From contig CM068380.1 of the NCBI GenBank assembly GCA_034770075.1, forward strand, positions 80,299,393 to 80,363,392: a stretch of DNA of 64,000 bases, in the 5' to 3' direction. Under the pieces are notes generated by a model, which had not been told where the DNA came from, made no database searches, and saw only the letters and a list, made by a program, of their open reading frames with translations. Positions 47,476 to 61,483 of the stretch are shown here, piece after piece. The DNA is from Aralia elata. Its lineage: Eukaryota > Streptophyta > Magnoliopsida > Apiales > Araliaceae. Position 1 is the stretch's first letter. Each line of letters starts with the position of its first letter. Both the position numbers and the translations under genes were made by a program.

Positions 47476-49674
47476 TGTGTGTATATATATATATATATGG
47501 AAAATTAAAGGTATCTATCATATCAGTCCAAAAATGGAGATGCAGCTTTTGAAAATATCCCATCTATCTATGAGGGTTTGGGTTGGTTTTAGCGACCTGA
47601 TCCTATGGAATACTATGATGAACTAAGAAGCTCTCCTTACCATGACAGGCAAAACAGATAGGGAAACCGATAAGCTAGGCCAGGAGGACTCAATCAGTAC
47701 GTATTTTAGCCCAATCGATCGAGGGGAGGGGTAGGTTTAATTGCAAGAGTAGAGTCTGTCTGGAAATAAACTTTGTTAATTTAATTTGAACACCAAGTCA
47801 TAATTCCTTTGCCACTTTAGATCGATGCATCTAGAGATGACATGGCTGGCTGAACCTCATTCCAACTCCATAACGAGTCGCCTGCGAGCGAGCGAGCGAG
47901 CGAAGTTGAGCAGACATGCATGTCCCTTAATTCCCCTTAATTCTTTTGGGCGGCACTCAAATTAAAGGTTATAAAACCTCTTCTTCAGCTGGTCCAAATG
48001 ATTCTCACCCTCCTACCTCCAGTCATGGCAACCACGTCGATCAAATCCAACCCAGCCTAGCTCCTCTCGATGCTATTTTATGAATTAATTTAGTTTATCC
48101 CTTTTTTACTCTTACAGATCGAATGAATTAATTCAAAGACAAAACTCCAAGAAGGAAATATATCTCCGATTGCCTTTCACTCCAATGATTGTACCTAAAA
48201 CTAAAATTATAGAAATGATCATCATAATATAATTAAATTCCGTTACCATAATTGAAGCACGCCACTAGCTAGCTCCAATTTAAAAAGAATGATATGAAAT
48301 ATATTATTAACATAACCCATGTGAAGCTGTAGTTATATTTTTATTTTTATTTTTGTCTTTTTCTCTTTTTTTTGACAATTAGAATTCATTTTAATTTAAA
48401 TTCACTGTTTCTTTTACAATTATTTACTTATTTAATGATCAATTAAATAATTCAATTGTTGGTTCCTAATTTCATTTAGATTTTTATTATTATTGTTATT
48501 ATATATATATATATAATTTATTTAAATTGTGCGAACTTCGACCGGATGCGCAAAAGTTTCTTTATCTTAGTATAAATATAATATATTAGAATTTTAAGAA
48601 AATAATATTGATTTATTAAATTTTTATTTAGGTAGATGAATAATTGAATTATATATTGTAAGTTTATTCCTGTGAATACTAAAATAAATAATTGAATGTA
48701 GCGTACATTTACTTTAGTTAGGACTCTAAAATAATTATTAGATTATTGATTTTTATAAATGTTAGTAATTGAATTACATGTTAGGGTTTTTAGTTTTATT
48801 GCCAATGTGAATGAAGGTTTTTAGTTGACGAATGTAGTAATTTAGAAATTTAGTATTATTCATAGACTAATATAGTATATCTTCTTTTGATTTGTTATAT
48901 ATTTTTATATTGATAACTCCCGAAAATAGTTTCTTAAAAGGTTTATTTGTCACATCCGTTTCAATCAAAATGAAAATAATAAACAACGACCAATCAATAC
49001 AGTGTGATCCTCATTCACAGGTAGATATTCAGTTTATAAATACTCAACGGGGGAGTAGAAAATTATATATGAAACTGGAAATTAGTAAGACAATTTTAAA
49101 TAAAATGAACACCGTAATTCATAACAAATCATCATGGCATACCAGTTAAAATAATAAGGGCTTAAATACAGTAAGATTCTGGAACTTGAAAAGAATATCA
49201 AACAAAAAGAAATATTTAGTTGGTTTTCAGAGATGTAGTCTACAGCTTACCGAGGAAGTGAATCCTGCATTACTTTTCAATTCCGAACTCTCCGTCTCTC
49301 AAATTATGAAAACTAGTAGGTGAGGACCGATTTGAATATTAGTATGTAAAATTTATTTAAATATTTTAATTTATAAAATTTAAAATATGTGTAATATATA
49401 TTGTAATTAATTCATTCATACGCTCAGCACGACATTTATGAATAACTAAGCATATGTAAATTTTGTTGTGTTGAATATGTATAAAAAGCGTAGACGGAAA
49501 AATTTAATTACATGAAGTAAGACTTTGAATCAACACATTATGCAGTAAGACTTTGAATCAACACATACATCTTGCGGGTGGACTTAACATAACTCCAACT
49601 GAAGTGAATAACAAAGTCATTGGTTGGTTGTCTCTCCATAAATTTATATTTATACTATATACAAGTTAGTAAAT
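47476..49674. other. downstream flank of ABCB copy B
   Basis: No gene seen. It starts with the (TG)(TA) run at the MULE junction and contains a GAGC microsatellite at about 47886-47903. From about 48150 the sequence is paralogous to the flank of copy A (22075 onward), including the empty site of the solo LTR at 48208-48212. Confidence 0.55.
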
Positions 49675-51360
49675 GAAATTCCGTGTGTGCACACCTAAAA
49701 ATAGGTATATCTGTTTTATCGGATTAACAATGATAAATTTAAATTTTTTTGCTTAAATAAACTAGACAATGTAAGTATAGTGTTCGAATGCAAAATTAAA
49801 GTAGTGTAAGCAAGATAATTTGTAAATCATAACACTAATATTTTTACATGGTTCGGCTCTAAACTTCTGGTCTAATGGCCTAATCCACGTCCAATACTAA
49901 CTGGCAATGATACTCTTTTATTCAGTAAATACGCAATCAATTTATAAATTAACTCCCTGTACAAACAACTCTGATATGTTGGACACCACTGTCCCCTTTG
50001 CACCACTGTAACCTTTAGAGCATGCTTTGTACAAACCTATCCATCACTGGATCATACAAGCCAAAACTAGACTTGTATACATATTTTAATATGAACGAAT
50101 CTAATTACAATATATATGAATTTCTAGCACAAGAAATTAAGAACAAGGCAAGAGTAATCTGCTAGAACCATTTTCTTTGAAGCTCTGTGTATATCTACAT
50201 TCGTTCCTCTTATTCTCCTTTTCTGTAAGCAATGTTGATATACTTATAGAGGAGGAAAATATGTAGCCGTTAGAGAGAGGCTTAATTGTTGTTGAAAATA
50301 ATCTGCCCGTTGGAATGCATCTTGGTCTGCCATGAAGAGATGTTGACTAGCTTCAGCAAAATCCTTTAATTAGCAGCAACATATTTAATAGCTTTGAAAA
50401 CAATGCTTGTCCATGAGGAGATGTGGAGAGTAGGATAGCATTGTTATCATCAGTGCCCATCATATGAACATAAAACATATCCTGTCTAACACTTAGTGCT
50501 TTGGGAATTTAGATAAAGTAATGGCAGCGTGCTTAATGTATTAAACAAATCTTACCCATGAAGAAGTGAAGGCTAGCTACGGATTCAGCAAGTAGTATGA
50601 ACAGCATACTCAAATTATGGAGAATCATTTTGGATAAGTCTTTGTACACTACTCCAAACACTATTCTAAATATTACATTGCACATTCAACCATTAAAAAA
50701 TGGGACCTGACGTGGATTTCCGTGTCAGGTTCCACTTTTTAATGATTGAATGTACAATGTAGTGTTTGGAGTAATGTACACAAACTTATCCGATCATAAA
50801 TTTATCCAATCATTTTAGGCACTTTTGAAATACTTTAATTAAATAAAACCTACACATGATATGGAATGACTCAATGAGATGCTATGCCAAGATAGTGCAG
50901 CCATGTACGGAGGAAATTAATATGCATCAACATTTATTAATGATTTAAACAATTCCTTCCATGATCAAATGTTGGAATAGTATAGGCAATATTAGTATTA
51001 TATTTAATGCATTAGAGACTCCCATGCTGAAATTGTGCAAAGAATGAGAAGTGGGCGGATGGGATATTATTAGTATAATGCATTAAAGAATCATGCTGAT
51101 AATGTGCAAGGAAGATAAAATGGACAGCATTATTAATCCCAATAATTCAATTAGAATACTAAAAAAGAGATTGCATGTGAAAGCCAATGTATGGAAGGAG
51201 TAAATCAAGTAATGTGCATATTCGGATTTAGCGGGAGAAACCTTATCCATGATATGTGGGAAATATGTTAGGCAACTTTTAGCATTAAATATATTTCCAT
51301 GCAATGCAAATCTTTAGAAACAATTTGTCATCATTAAAATCAAAAAATCATAAACCAACA
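49675..51360. mobile_element. 1.7-kb insertion in the copy B flank, unidentified
   Basis: The flanks of copies A and B align up to about 49670 and again from 51361 (AGTAAATATTAACATATGACC). Copy A has the uninterrupted form near 24955-24970. The extra DNA is bounded by AGTAAAT at 49668-49674 and 51361-51367. It contains TTTTTACATGGTTCGGC (about 49839-49856), a motif often seen in plant copia-type LTRs, but I cannot define LTR ends. No coding region; it hosts the MITE at 50632-50807. Confidence 0.5.
50632..50807. mobile_element. Mutator-type foldback MITE (176 bp) with 9-bp target duplication
   Basis: Nearly the whole element is an inverted repeat. The left arm GGATAAGTCTTTGTACACTA is mirrored by the right arm (GGATAAGTTTGTGTACATTA on the other strand), through ACTCCAAACACT and GGACCTGACGTGG. 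It is flanked by perfect 9-bp direct repeats AATCATTTT (50623-50631 and 50808-50816). A 9-bp TSD points to the Mutator superfamily. Its ends do not resemble those of the large MULE, so it was probably mobilised by another family. Confidence 0.82.
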
Positions 51361-52066
51361 AGTAAATATTAACATATGACCTTATTAGTTATTTCATGAG
51401 AATAAACAAAAGAAGAAATTTAATATTGACCCTACGAACATAATTCAGTACTGAATAATTTCTACAAAATACAATACCAAACTCCAGTATGAGTTACTCC
51501 CTTTCCTTCACATCAAAATAAGAGCAGCCTACTAGTTTTTGAAAAGCTTGTCCATGTGAAATAAGGTACTCACTCGTATATTTATACTTTTTAAAGTTTA
51601 CTTGTTTATTTTAAAATAAAACTAAAATTATTTTGCTCTTATTTTAGTATTAATTTGATAGTATTAATTTGAATATTGAAGTAATGCCACTTCCCACATC
51701 CATACAAAATTTTACATAACCATTATATAATTCAACCGACGACATTACAGAATTGCATCATTGATTCTTCAGGTTGTTACAATACACGGCCTCGTGGCAC
51801 ACAAACTAATTTGACAGATTGTTTCTCAGCAATCCTCGATTAATTGTTCGGTTAATTTGTACATGACAAAGATTATTATTATTCTTATAAACCTAAGCTT
51901 ATCCAGTAAAAAAAGTCGAAAAAACATACACTTCTCCTAGAAGATATCAAAAACTGCAAAATGATAGGCCTCGAGTGAATATCATCACCCATCAATATAT
52001 CACTTGATGGCAAAAACCTGCAGTAGCTTAATTAACCATAAGTTGTAAAGCTGCAAAATCATGATT

Positions 52067-55000
52067 TCAGTGGATCATGTGGTTAGCATTGGGCGTTCTC
52101 TGGAGGCTGACCAATGCGTAGTAGGCCCCCGTGGGTCCCTTCCCAAGCAACAACGAGTGGGTCCCTTTCTCGACCACCTTTCCTTTGTCTAACACCGCGA
52201 TTGTATCACAATTTTGTATGGTACTCAACCTGTGTGCCACAACCACGCTAGTTCTTCCCATCATAACACGCTCTAGAGCATCTTGAACCACTTTCTCCGA
52301 TTGACTATCAAGTGCACTTGTAGCCTCGTCTAATAATAGCACAGTCGGGTTTTTTAGAATAGCTCGGGCTATAGCAATGCGTTGCTTTTGACCTCCAGAA
52401 AGCTGTAACCCTCTATCTCCGCACCATGTATCATAACCGTCTTTTAGCCCTGTAATGAAATCGTGAGCATTGGCTGCCTTAGCTGCCTCGACTATCTCCG
52501 CTTCGTCAGTGTTTTCAGATGCTCCATATATAATGTTTTCGTGTATGGTACCAGCAAATAATGTAGGTTCTTGACTAACAAGTGCAATGTGTTTCCTTAG
52601 TGACTTGAGGTGGTATGACTTTATATCTTTCCCATCAATTTTCACCACCCCATTGAGTGGGTCATAGAATCGTTGGATCAGCCCAATTATTGTTGATTTC
52701 CCGGACCCACTTTGGCCCACCAATGCCGTTGATTTCCCTGCTTCGATTTTGATCGAGAAGCCTTTGAAGATTGTCACATCGGCCCTAGCCGGATATGCAA
52801 AGTCCACATTGTGTAACTCTACGTGGCCTGTTAACTTGTCGGGCTTGGAGCCTTCTGGGTCTTCGGGCTCAATGAGGGTATAGCGGTCCAAGACAGCAAA
52901 AACTGACCCAACAGCATCAGAACCTTTGGCAAGGTCATTAGTCATGCTTCCGGCATCAGCAATAACCCGACCCGTGCTCACTAAGATCATGAAGGTCTCA
53001 AAGAGAGCCTTGGCGCCAATGACCCCATCAGCAATGAGTTTACCACCATACCAAAAGTCTAAGGCCCAAGTGCATGACATAAGACTTTGGGAGGTTCCAA
53101 GCCCAATACCAGCGAACCATGACTGTCTAATACTTTCACGTCGTGGCCCTTGTTGGGCTTGTTCGAGCATTTTGAGGATTCGGGCTTGGGAGGAAAAGGC
53201 CGTGACTGTTCGAAGGTTGGACACAGCCTCTGCTGCAAGCTTGCTACTCTCATCTTGGGATTTGATGGCTTTTGAAGACATGCTTTTCAGTAGAATACGC
53301 TTGCAATAGTAGCAAACAATGATAAGGGGCTGGACCGCAATCATGACCACTGCGAGCCTCCATGCAATGACTAGGCCCATGGTGCATGCTATTAACACTG
53401 CTGAGACTGTCTGGATAATTAGTGCCATGCGATCACCTACCAAAGATCTCACCTGCACAAATGTGAAATTTACATCTTAGTGTATACTACAGATTTTTCA
53501 GTATTTCTCCATATTTCTACACTCAAGACTCGACATTACTATCTTGAATATTTAGACCCTTCAACTTGGCCCGAATATGGCATATCAACTTAATTATTTT
53601 CGTATTAAGAAACATGTCAACTTGTTTATCACTAGAAATTGCTTATAATGAACAATAGTGGTGTTGTGTTATTAAGTCATATTCCAAATTTCAGCCTAAA
53701 TTTGAGTTAGAATTAAGGAGAATTTCAGACTTCACTAGTAAATATACGTACCACATTGGAATCTTTGGCGAGCCTAGAACAAACAGCACCGCTAGCATTT
53801 GCATCCTGATCAAACCACCCGATCTCGAAAGTAAGTATCTTGGACAACATTCTTTCTCTTATCCTCTTGGTCAAATACTCACCCATGGCCGCAAAATTAT
53901 AATGCTGAATTATGTTGATCAAAAGGGAAAACACCGCCAACCCAACAAAACACAGCGCATAAGTCCTCGTTTTCTCTTTAATTTCGCCATGATCAGGCAA
54001 GAAGTACACCGATATCATTGATCCCATTGCAAAAGCATAAAGCGGCTGAACTGCGCCAAATAGAATCGCGCCCAAGCTCCCAAAAAGTCCTTGCTTCCAT
54101 TCTGGAAGATTCATTGCCAGCAGTCTTTTAAATGAAGGCACCGGAAAAACTTGTTCATTGGGAACAATGGGGGCATTATTGGTATTTTCCCCTCGTGCGG
54201 CGGAATTGGCTGAGCTGGACCGACTGACCATTGATAATCTGCGGCTGCTCGTGTTATTATTGTCAAGGTTTGATATTGAGGATGAGTAATTAGTGGTGGT
54301 GGCTGAAAATGGCGCGTCACTTTTCTCGGTTTGTTGGAGGCGAACTAGGGTGGTGTAAAGGCTGTTTTCGTCTTGGATGAGGTGGTCGTGGGACCCGATT
54401 TCTCTGACCTCACCGTTCTGGACGACGGCAATAAGGTCGGCATTTCGGATGGTGGAGAGGCGGTGGGCGATGATGATGGTGGTGCGGCCGACCGCAGCCT
54501 TGTCGAGTGCTTCCTGGACGGCTCGTTCGGACTCGGAGTCGAGGGCGCTGGTGGCCTCGTCTAGGAGGAGGATACGGGGTGCCTTGATGATGGCTCGGGC
54601 TATTGCTATTCTTTGCTTTTGGCCTCCAGACATTTGAACACCTCTCTCACCCACCTGTGTTTGTACATGCATGCACGGATCAGTAAATTATTTAGAGTTC
54701 ACAATTATGCATTTTCTTTTTCAAAAAAATACTAAAAACAAAACTTTGGATTTTAGCATATAATGTAACACATTCAAAAAGTTGAGAGATTACATACTTT
54801 TGTTTGATTTAGAATTTTATTTTCAGTTTCAATATAATTTCGTTGTGCATGTGTTAATATCATACAAATAAAAGTTGAGGCACCCGATGGAAAACACACA
54901 AAAAAAATTATGATGTAGTTTTCTTTTATATACATCTCGTATATAAAAAGGTGCATATAGATCGAAAGACAAATTTACATTTTTTTTATATTATTCTGAA

Positions 55001-58000
55001 TGTATTTTTTTTGTTCACTATAAGAAAAACTGCTATTTCCAAGATAATATTCCATATAAATATGAACAGAAAGAGTTTCATTTGTGCTCATTTCATGTTT
55101 TCCATTGCTTGTAGTTTTATCCATATCATACGCGTGGGATCAGATTTTTCACCAACAGTAAAAACAAATACAAGCGGGTGTGATGTTATATTCTTCCTAC
55201 AGTATCCTAGCTAGTGCACACAAAATTGAGATGATTAAATTAAGTGTGGACAGCTTTCCTTGTCAATTAATCAGTCTAATAAAACAAGAAGAGAGTTGTT
55301 AACAGAATTAAGTCTAATAGAATTAAGAGATTTCAATAAATCATTTTGTAGTATTATCTATTTCTGAAGGAGTTACAGGGTTGCTTCTAGCTAGGTTAGG
55401 AATTTTATACATATAATATTTCTAACGCAAAACAACACCTTAATTATTATGTATGTTAAGTGGACTTCAACTTAATTAATAGAGTCCATATGAAGAAATA
55501 CTTCCTCAGTCCTAAAAATAAAATTAAATGGACAATTAAAGGTAAAAAAAAAATTATTTTAAGGTACATAAAGATCAGAGATTTTTAAATTTATTATTCT
55601 GATTTCATTATTATATTATCACTATTAAAGTTAATTAATTATTTAAAAAAATAAATAAATATAGAATAAAAATATATTTATAATATTTGTAAATAACACC
55701 TTCTATTTTTGTAACCCAAAGAGTAATAAAAAAAGTAATCTATGTACAAATCTAGTACCACGTCCAAAGGACAAATAAAATAGGAATGAAGGGAGGAGAG
55801 AGAAAGTTTTGTACAAACAACATGCTTCAAAGAATGAACAAAGTATATTTTTTATACATATTAATAAAAGTAAAGTAGAGCAGGGAGTCTTTAGTAACCT
55901 CACAAAATTATATAAAACAATCAGTATTTTTATTTTTTATATTAATAGAACTCACTAAATAACATATTTATCCTTTATGTATCTTAGATCATTCTTTTGT
56001 GAATAAAAAAATTATATTTTTAATTATTCTTTTAAAAATAGAGTAAGTATTATTTTATTTTTGTGTGTATTTTTAGATGCTACAGAGATATAGTAATAAA
56101 TTAAGGGAATAATGATAATTGCAATTTTGATGGGATATGAAGGATGATGATAATGAAGAATGAATTTATGAGGACAAGCAGAACAAACCTGGGTATCATA
56201 ACCCTGAGGCAACTGACAAATGAAAGTATGAGCATTAGAAGCTTTGGCAGCCCCAATAACCTCGTCCATGTCAGCGTCCTCCTTGCCGAAAAGTATGTTC
56301 TCCTTAATTGTGGTCGCAAACAGTGCAGGCTCTTGACTCACCAGACCCATTTGTGACCTCACCCATTTCAGCTGCAGCTTATCTATGGCCACCCCATCAA
56401 GGAGTATCTCTCCGCCAAGTGGGTCATAAAATCTCTGCAACAACGCTATCACCGTTGACTTCCCGGACCCACTTCCGCCCACCAGCGCCACCGCCTTGCC
56501 GGCCGGAATTTTCAGGTTCAGGTCTTTGAAGATTGTGGTATCTGGCCTTGATGGGTAGGCGAATTCAATGTGTTTGAATTCGACTTCCCCTGTTACGTTT
56601 TGCAAAATTTGGCCTTCTAAATTGTCGGAATCGATTTTGGGTACTCTGTTTATGACTTCTACTATGCGTTCACCGGCTGCAAATGCTTCTGAGAAGTACT
56701 TCACGTTGGATAAACCAGACCCCAATGATCTAATCAAAATAAACTTGGTGATTTTCAAGAAGAGTAGTTATTAATGTTATTTAATTACTAAATAAATAAC
56801 TCACTCCATCCCAATATTAAAAATAATGTTTTATTTTAAGACAATAAAATGATATAATATTTTTAATTAATCATTACTTTTTAATATTATTTCTAGCACT
56901 ACATAATTATTACTAAATTGTTATATATAATATTAAGAATACATTTATTATATTTTTAATTTATCATTACTTTTTAATATCATTTCTAGCACAACAGAAT
57001 CATTACTAAATTGTTATATATAATATTAAGAGTACATTTATTAACATAATTTTTTTCTTAAAACTTATGTTCTATTTTCTAATCATGGGAAGGGAAGGAC
57101 TACTATCAAAGAATTATCATGACATGCATTAGCCAAAAGTGGGAATAAGATTTACTCCACTTGTTGCTTACAAATTGCATGACAGTTCTCCCATGATTAA
57201 TAAAAGGTCAATGACTTGTGCTTCTCCAAAAATGAAAAGGACAAAACAAGGAAAAAAAGAAGAGAGAGAAGATATTTTTCTTGATTTTTTTACGCAAATA
57301 ATGCGTGGGACCCGTGTGAGAAAGATCTTATAAAAATAATATAATTTTATGTGTAAAATTAAAAATATTAAATTCTCAAAAAAAAAAACACTTTCTTAGG
57401 CCAAGGGAGATTAAAATATTACTTCATAAATCACATAATCCACCAAATCCTCTGGTGTAAAAAATAAGAAGATTAACCCATTTTCAGTGCGGGAAAGGAA
57501 AAGAAGGTATGTATAGTATAGAAGATTCACTTACAATCCACCAATAGCAATAGCAGCACCAACTGCAAAAACAGTTCCTCCATGTGCACCATGGTACATC
57601 ACCATTCTGCTCCCATAATAAGACATGAAGGACCAAATTGCAAATACTAGGCCATTGCTACCCACGGCCAAGCCTTTCGCTAAACCCTGTCTTAGTCCCA
57701 ATTCAACAGTCCCTTGAAGAGCTGCAGAGTACTCTATTATAGTTTTACTCTCCCCAACAAAGGAATAAACTGTTCTGATTGAGGAAATTGCTTGCTCTGC
57801 TATTGTCCCCGCCTTGTTGTACTCGTCCCTCATCTTTCTTGCTATTCCCATTAAAGTCCTCCCATAAATCAAACCGGGAATAACAAGAATCACCACAAAT
57901 GGGAACCCCACTATGGCTAGTCTCCACAACATCAAGAATGCCGCTAAATATGACCCAAAGAAAGTTGCCACATTCATCACAAATACCGGAACCTATATTT

Positions 58001-58895
58001 ACAGATAATTTAGAATTTAAATTTAGTCCCACCAGCATGTAATTACTCGTAAATTCTTATAACTAAAAATAATTTAGAATTTAAATTTATTCAGGCTGCA
58101 TGTAATTACTCCTGAATTCCTCGATACAGTAAAGAGAGAGAAAAGTTTAAACCTTTTCACTGATAACATCTTGAATAACAAGGCTATCACTAGAGACGCT
58201 AATGATGACTTCGGCCGTGCTTGTCACATGCAAATCAAAATAACCCACATCTTGCCTTAGCACTGCTTTTAAGTATCTTGCTCTTAATCTTGAAGCTTGT
58301 CTCTCTCCTGTTCTTGTCCAACAATACCCCTCTAGAGAAACCCCCCATAAGAAGGGAAAAAAAGATAAATAATTAACTAAACCGCCATCAATTAATTTCC
58401 TTAAAAAGAAAATCCACACTATCATAACGGGCTTACCAAGGAAACAAGCCACCCATTGACCACAAGCCAAGTAACACAAAGCCAATGCATTCTGTAAATT
58501 TATTTTCCATGAAATCAATTCAAATTAATTAACGCCATATTCAGAAGATATTTGACGTAGTATACATATATTTATTTTATAATAATATTGGGTAACTAGA
58601 CGAAAATTGATCATGTTTTATCTAGATAAATTAAACAACTTAATCTAGTTACTTAAATAAAATTAAAAAAAAATACCTTGCTGATAGAATGGGTGAAATC
58701 GTCAGCTTGATTATTGGTTACATTACCAATATCGTTCATGAGCTTGCTAGTTGTAAACAACATCACCGGCATGGAAACGCCATCGCCTATGGCTCCAAGT
58801 AAGCCGAGCATCATCAAGAACATGTCAGCCCCGTCAGCATGCATGAAAATGGATCGAATTGACCCGATTTTCTTCTTTTCCTGGACCGTTGTCAT
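52067..58895 (-). CDS. ABCB: full-size ABCB transporter (P-glycoprotein/MDR type), copy B, 7 exons, 1246 aa
   Basis: Exons in transcript order: 58677-58895, 58437-58491, 58153-58331, 57535-57992, 56189-56729, 53752-54654, 52067-53452 (3741 nt, all phases close). Six of seven exon lengths equal those of copy A; exon 1 is one codon shorter (QADDF against QADDDF). Both nucleotide-binding domains are intact: Walker A GGSGSGKST and GQSGSGKST, signatures MSGGQ and LSGGQ, Walker B LLLDEAT in each, and AHRLST H-loops. Differences from copy A are scattered conservative changes such as FAGTIHEN for FGGTIREN and CGDRG for CGHRG in NBD2. It is an ATP-driven exporter, probably in the plasma membrane, of the ABCB15-like group; the substrate is unknown. 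The short start MTTVQEKKKIG is supported by alignment with copy A and by the upstream TATA box. Confidence 0.94.
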
Positions 58896-58963
58896 GCTTC
58901 ACTTGCTCTTCAAATAATTCCAAATTAATTTCTTACTCTCTCTCCTCTTCCTATTCTCTCTAT

Positions 58964-58973
58964 ATTTATATAG
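58964..58973 (-). promoter_or_regulatory. TATA box of ABCB copy B
   Basis: The minus strand reads CTATATAAATATAG, about 70-80 bp upstream of the start codon at 58895. It aligns with the TATA region of copy A and of the truncated copy near 33320. Upstream similarity with both extends to about 59640. Confidence 0.55.
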
Positions 58974-59639
58974 AGATAAGATGATCAGAAGAAAGGGTTA
59001 GTATTGAGATGTTGATGATCAGAGTCTCTTATATATGTATGTATATATGTTATGTAGTCAAATAGCTTGTACCGTTGCTTGCTTCGAAAAATATCAATCA
59101 TTTAAGAGCTACCAAAGAAAAGGACCGAGTTACATTCATTATATATAGTAGTTGTTCTACGGAATGGATTTGATATTTAAGTATTTATTACACTGATGGC
59201 ATGTGCATGCTTCTTTTCTACATATATTAAGTGACGGAGTATAATAGTACTACTACTAATAAATTGTACTACTAGTTTAATTCATTGTATATGTGGTCGG
59301 TGATTAGAAGATGAAGATTGACTTTAAACTCACTCAAGTAATTTTTTATTTTTTTTTAATTTAACAGAAATATATCGGGCACTTATTCAGTTATTTGGCG
59401 TCATTAGTGACAATGGCGGGTCACCGAATCAAATGGCAGCATCTCCAGCTTGATTACACACCAAAGTGCAAATATAAGGAGATCTGGGTAGATATATTAA
59501 TAGATAGAGATAAAGAGTTCTTGCAAATGTCTTAAAAATAAATACATAGGGAAAATAATTTATATGGTAACTAATTTTATGATCAATTTGAATTATTACT
59601 AATGTAGAATTTTAAGCGGATAACATAGAATAATAATGT

Positions 59640-60807
59640 GAATGTCTTTTTATTCTCTATTATTTCATGTATGTATATACACCTAACAACCCTCTAAATA
59701 AAAAGTAATTATAAGAGAGGGATTCTTATGAATTTTTTATATCAGACTTTTTTTTCTTTTTTCTTTTTTGAGTATTTAAGTGGTGTCTATTTTTTTGGGG
59801 GCAGGTTTACTTGTCAAGTGCCATTTTTTAATTAATGTTTCACATTTGTCTTAAAAATAGGTTGACAATCGTGTTAGCTACTAGCTAAGTTAATTTGGGT
59901 CGTCTCAAACTCAAAGAAATTATACTAAATATGTTAACATCTCGGGAAAGATTCTCAGCATAAATATTAACATTATTGTTAATTGTGTTAAAAATATTGA
60001 TTCGTTTAATACGCAAATAGTGATATGTAATATATACTGTGCATATTGCTTATCATTAAGTACTAACACAGATTGTTTTATCACTGCAACATACATTTAA
60101 CAAAATACAAGATAACATGTTTGAACAAATAACTAAGAAGTTTAAAACATAATTATCTAATGCAAGTTATATAATTATCATATTAATTATAACTTAATTA
60201 TTTTTTCATCTTTTTAATTAAACAAGTCTAATCGTGTTTAAAGTGTTCATAATACGTGTCAAATTCATTCAAATCTCTCGTTAAACTTGTCTATCTGTTC
60301 ATGTCACAAAATCATTTATATTAATTAACACTAGCACTTTTATTATGTGTCATATTCATATTGTATAAGCGTGACATGTTACAAATTGTCACTCCAACTT
60401 AAAGAACAAATTAGAGATAGTTACAGAGATGACAAATTAGTTGAAGAAAATTAAGAGTAGATAAATAAAATTAGTTGACATATGGTTGTTAAAACTAAAC
60501 AAAAAAAAAACAACAAGTGAGATGTCAGGTTGTCAACAAGAAACAGTGTAACGAAAAAAAGTTAAAAAATATAAGAATCGTATGGGACAAACACACATAA
60601 GCCAGATCACTAGTTATAGTACCAGTTTCAAAATCTGACATTGCTTGTTTGTAAGTTAATTTTAAATTTAATTTATTATAAGAAGAGGTGAGATATTCTC
60701 TTACGCATGCATGTCTTTTTCGACATGTTTCCAAGTCTTGCAGCTCTACCTCCAATTGCTTTCTTAATTGCTGTTAACTATTCAATATTCTTACCACCCA
60801 CATTCCT
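59640..60807. other. intergenic, no gene recognised
   Basis: AT-rich DNA past the end of the ABCB-related promoter block. A minus-strand open frame at 60525-60755 begins MEVELQDLETCRKRH but matches nothing I know and becomes hydrophobic low-complexity; I do not call it. Confidence 0.4.
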
Positions 60808-61113
60808 AATCTTTTTTTTTTGTGTGTGTATATATATATATATATGTATGTATATATGTATATATATATATATATATAGTTAATTCATAGAATCTGCAAG
60901 GGGATAAAAAAAAAAGTTAGAAAAAAAAACGCAAAATTGAAAAGGTCTACTTGAAGTAAGAGCACCTAAAGTATTAGTACTAATCTTTTTTTTTTTTGTG
61001 TATATATATATATATATCGTTAATTCATAGAATCTGCAAGGGGATAAAAAAGAGTTAGAAAAAAAATGCAAAATTGAAAAGGTCTACTTGAAGTAAGAGC
61101 AACTAAAGTATTA
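60808..61113. repeat. tandem duplication of about 170 bp
   Basis: Two direct copies (60808-60980 and 60981-61113) share poly-T, a TG/TA microsatellite, GTTAATTCATAGAATCTGCA and AAGGTCTACTTGAAGTAAGA. They differ mainly in microsatellite and poly-A length, suggesting a recent slippage or unequal exchange. Confidence 0.85.
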
Positions 61114-61483
61114 CTTTGTATTTCAACTTTTCAAAAAAGCAAGCAAGTGTTTTATGTTGTTGGTGCAGCTGAGTTGGTGTTTATTCATTATTGAACTGGC
61201 TATAGTTGACCCAAGTAGAGGCTGAGAGGAAAAAACAGGAGGGGGGAAATTCAGATTAGAGCTACTGACTGACGTACTTGCATACGATCCATTCCAAAAT
61301 ACATATTAAAGTATTTAACATGTGTAAGACTTGTTCATAAACTAATTATAGTTACTTGAAAATTAGGATTATACTATTTTAAAAATATCGCAATATATAT
61401 AACTGGGCCATGCGTAATCATACAACTTCTTAATAAGTCAATAAATCTATTACTCCCTCCATTTCACCATTCCAAAAATAATA

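Noticed and set aside
55490..55735. Stowaway-like ends in intron 5 of copy B
   Set aside because: The ends (CTTCCTCAGTCC and a weak inverted partner) are too diverged to set boundaries, and a related body is also in copy A intron 5, so it is old shared intron sequence at best.
60525..60755. Possible 76-residue protein starting MEVELQDLETCRKRH
   Set aside because: Only the first about 30 residues look protein-like; no homology recognised, no splice partners, and it runs into low-complexity hydrophobic sequence.
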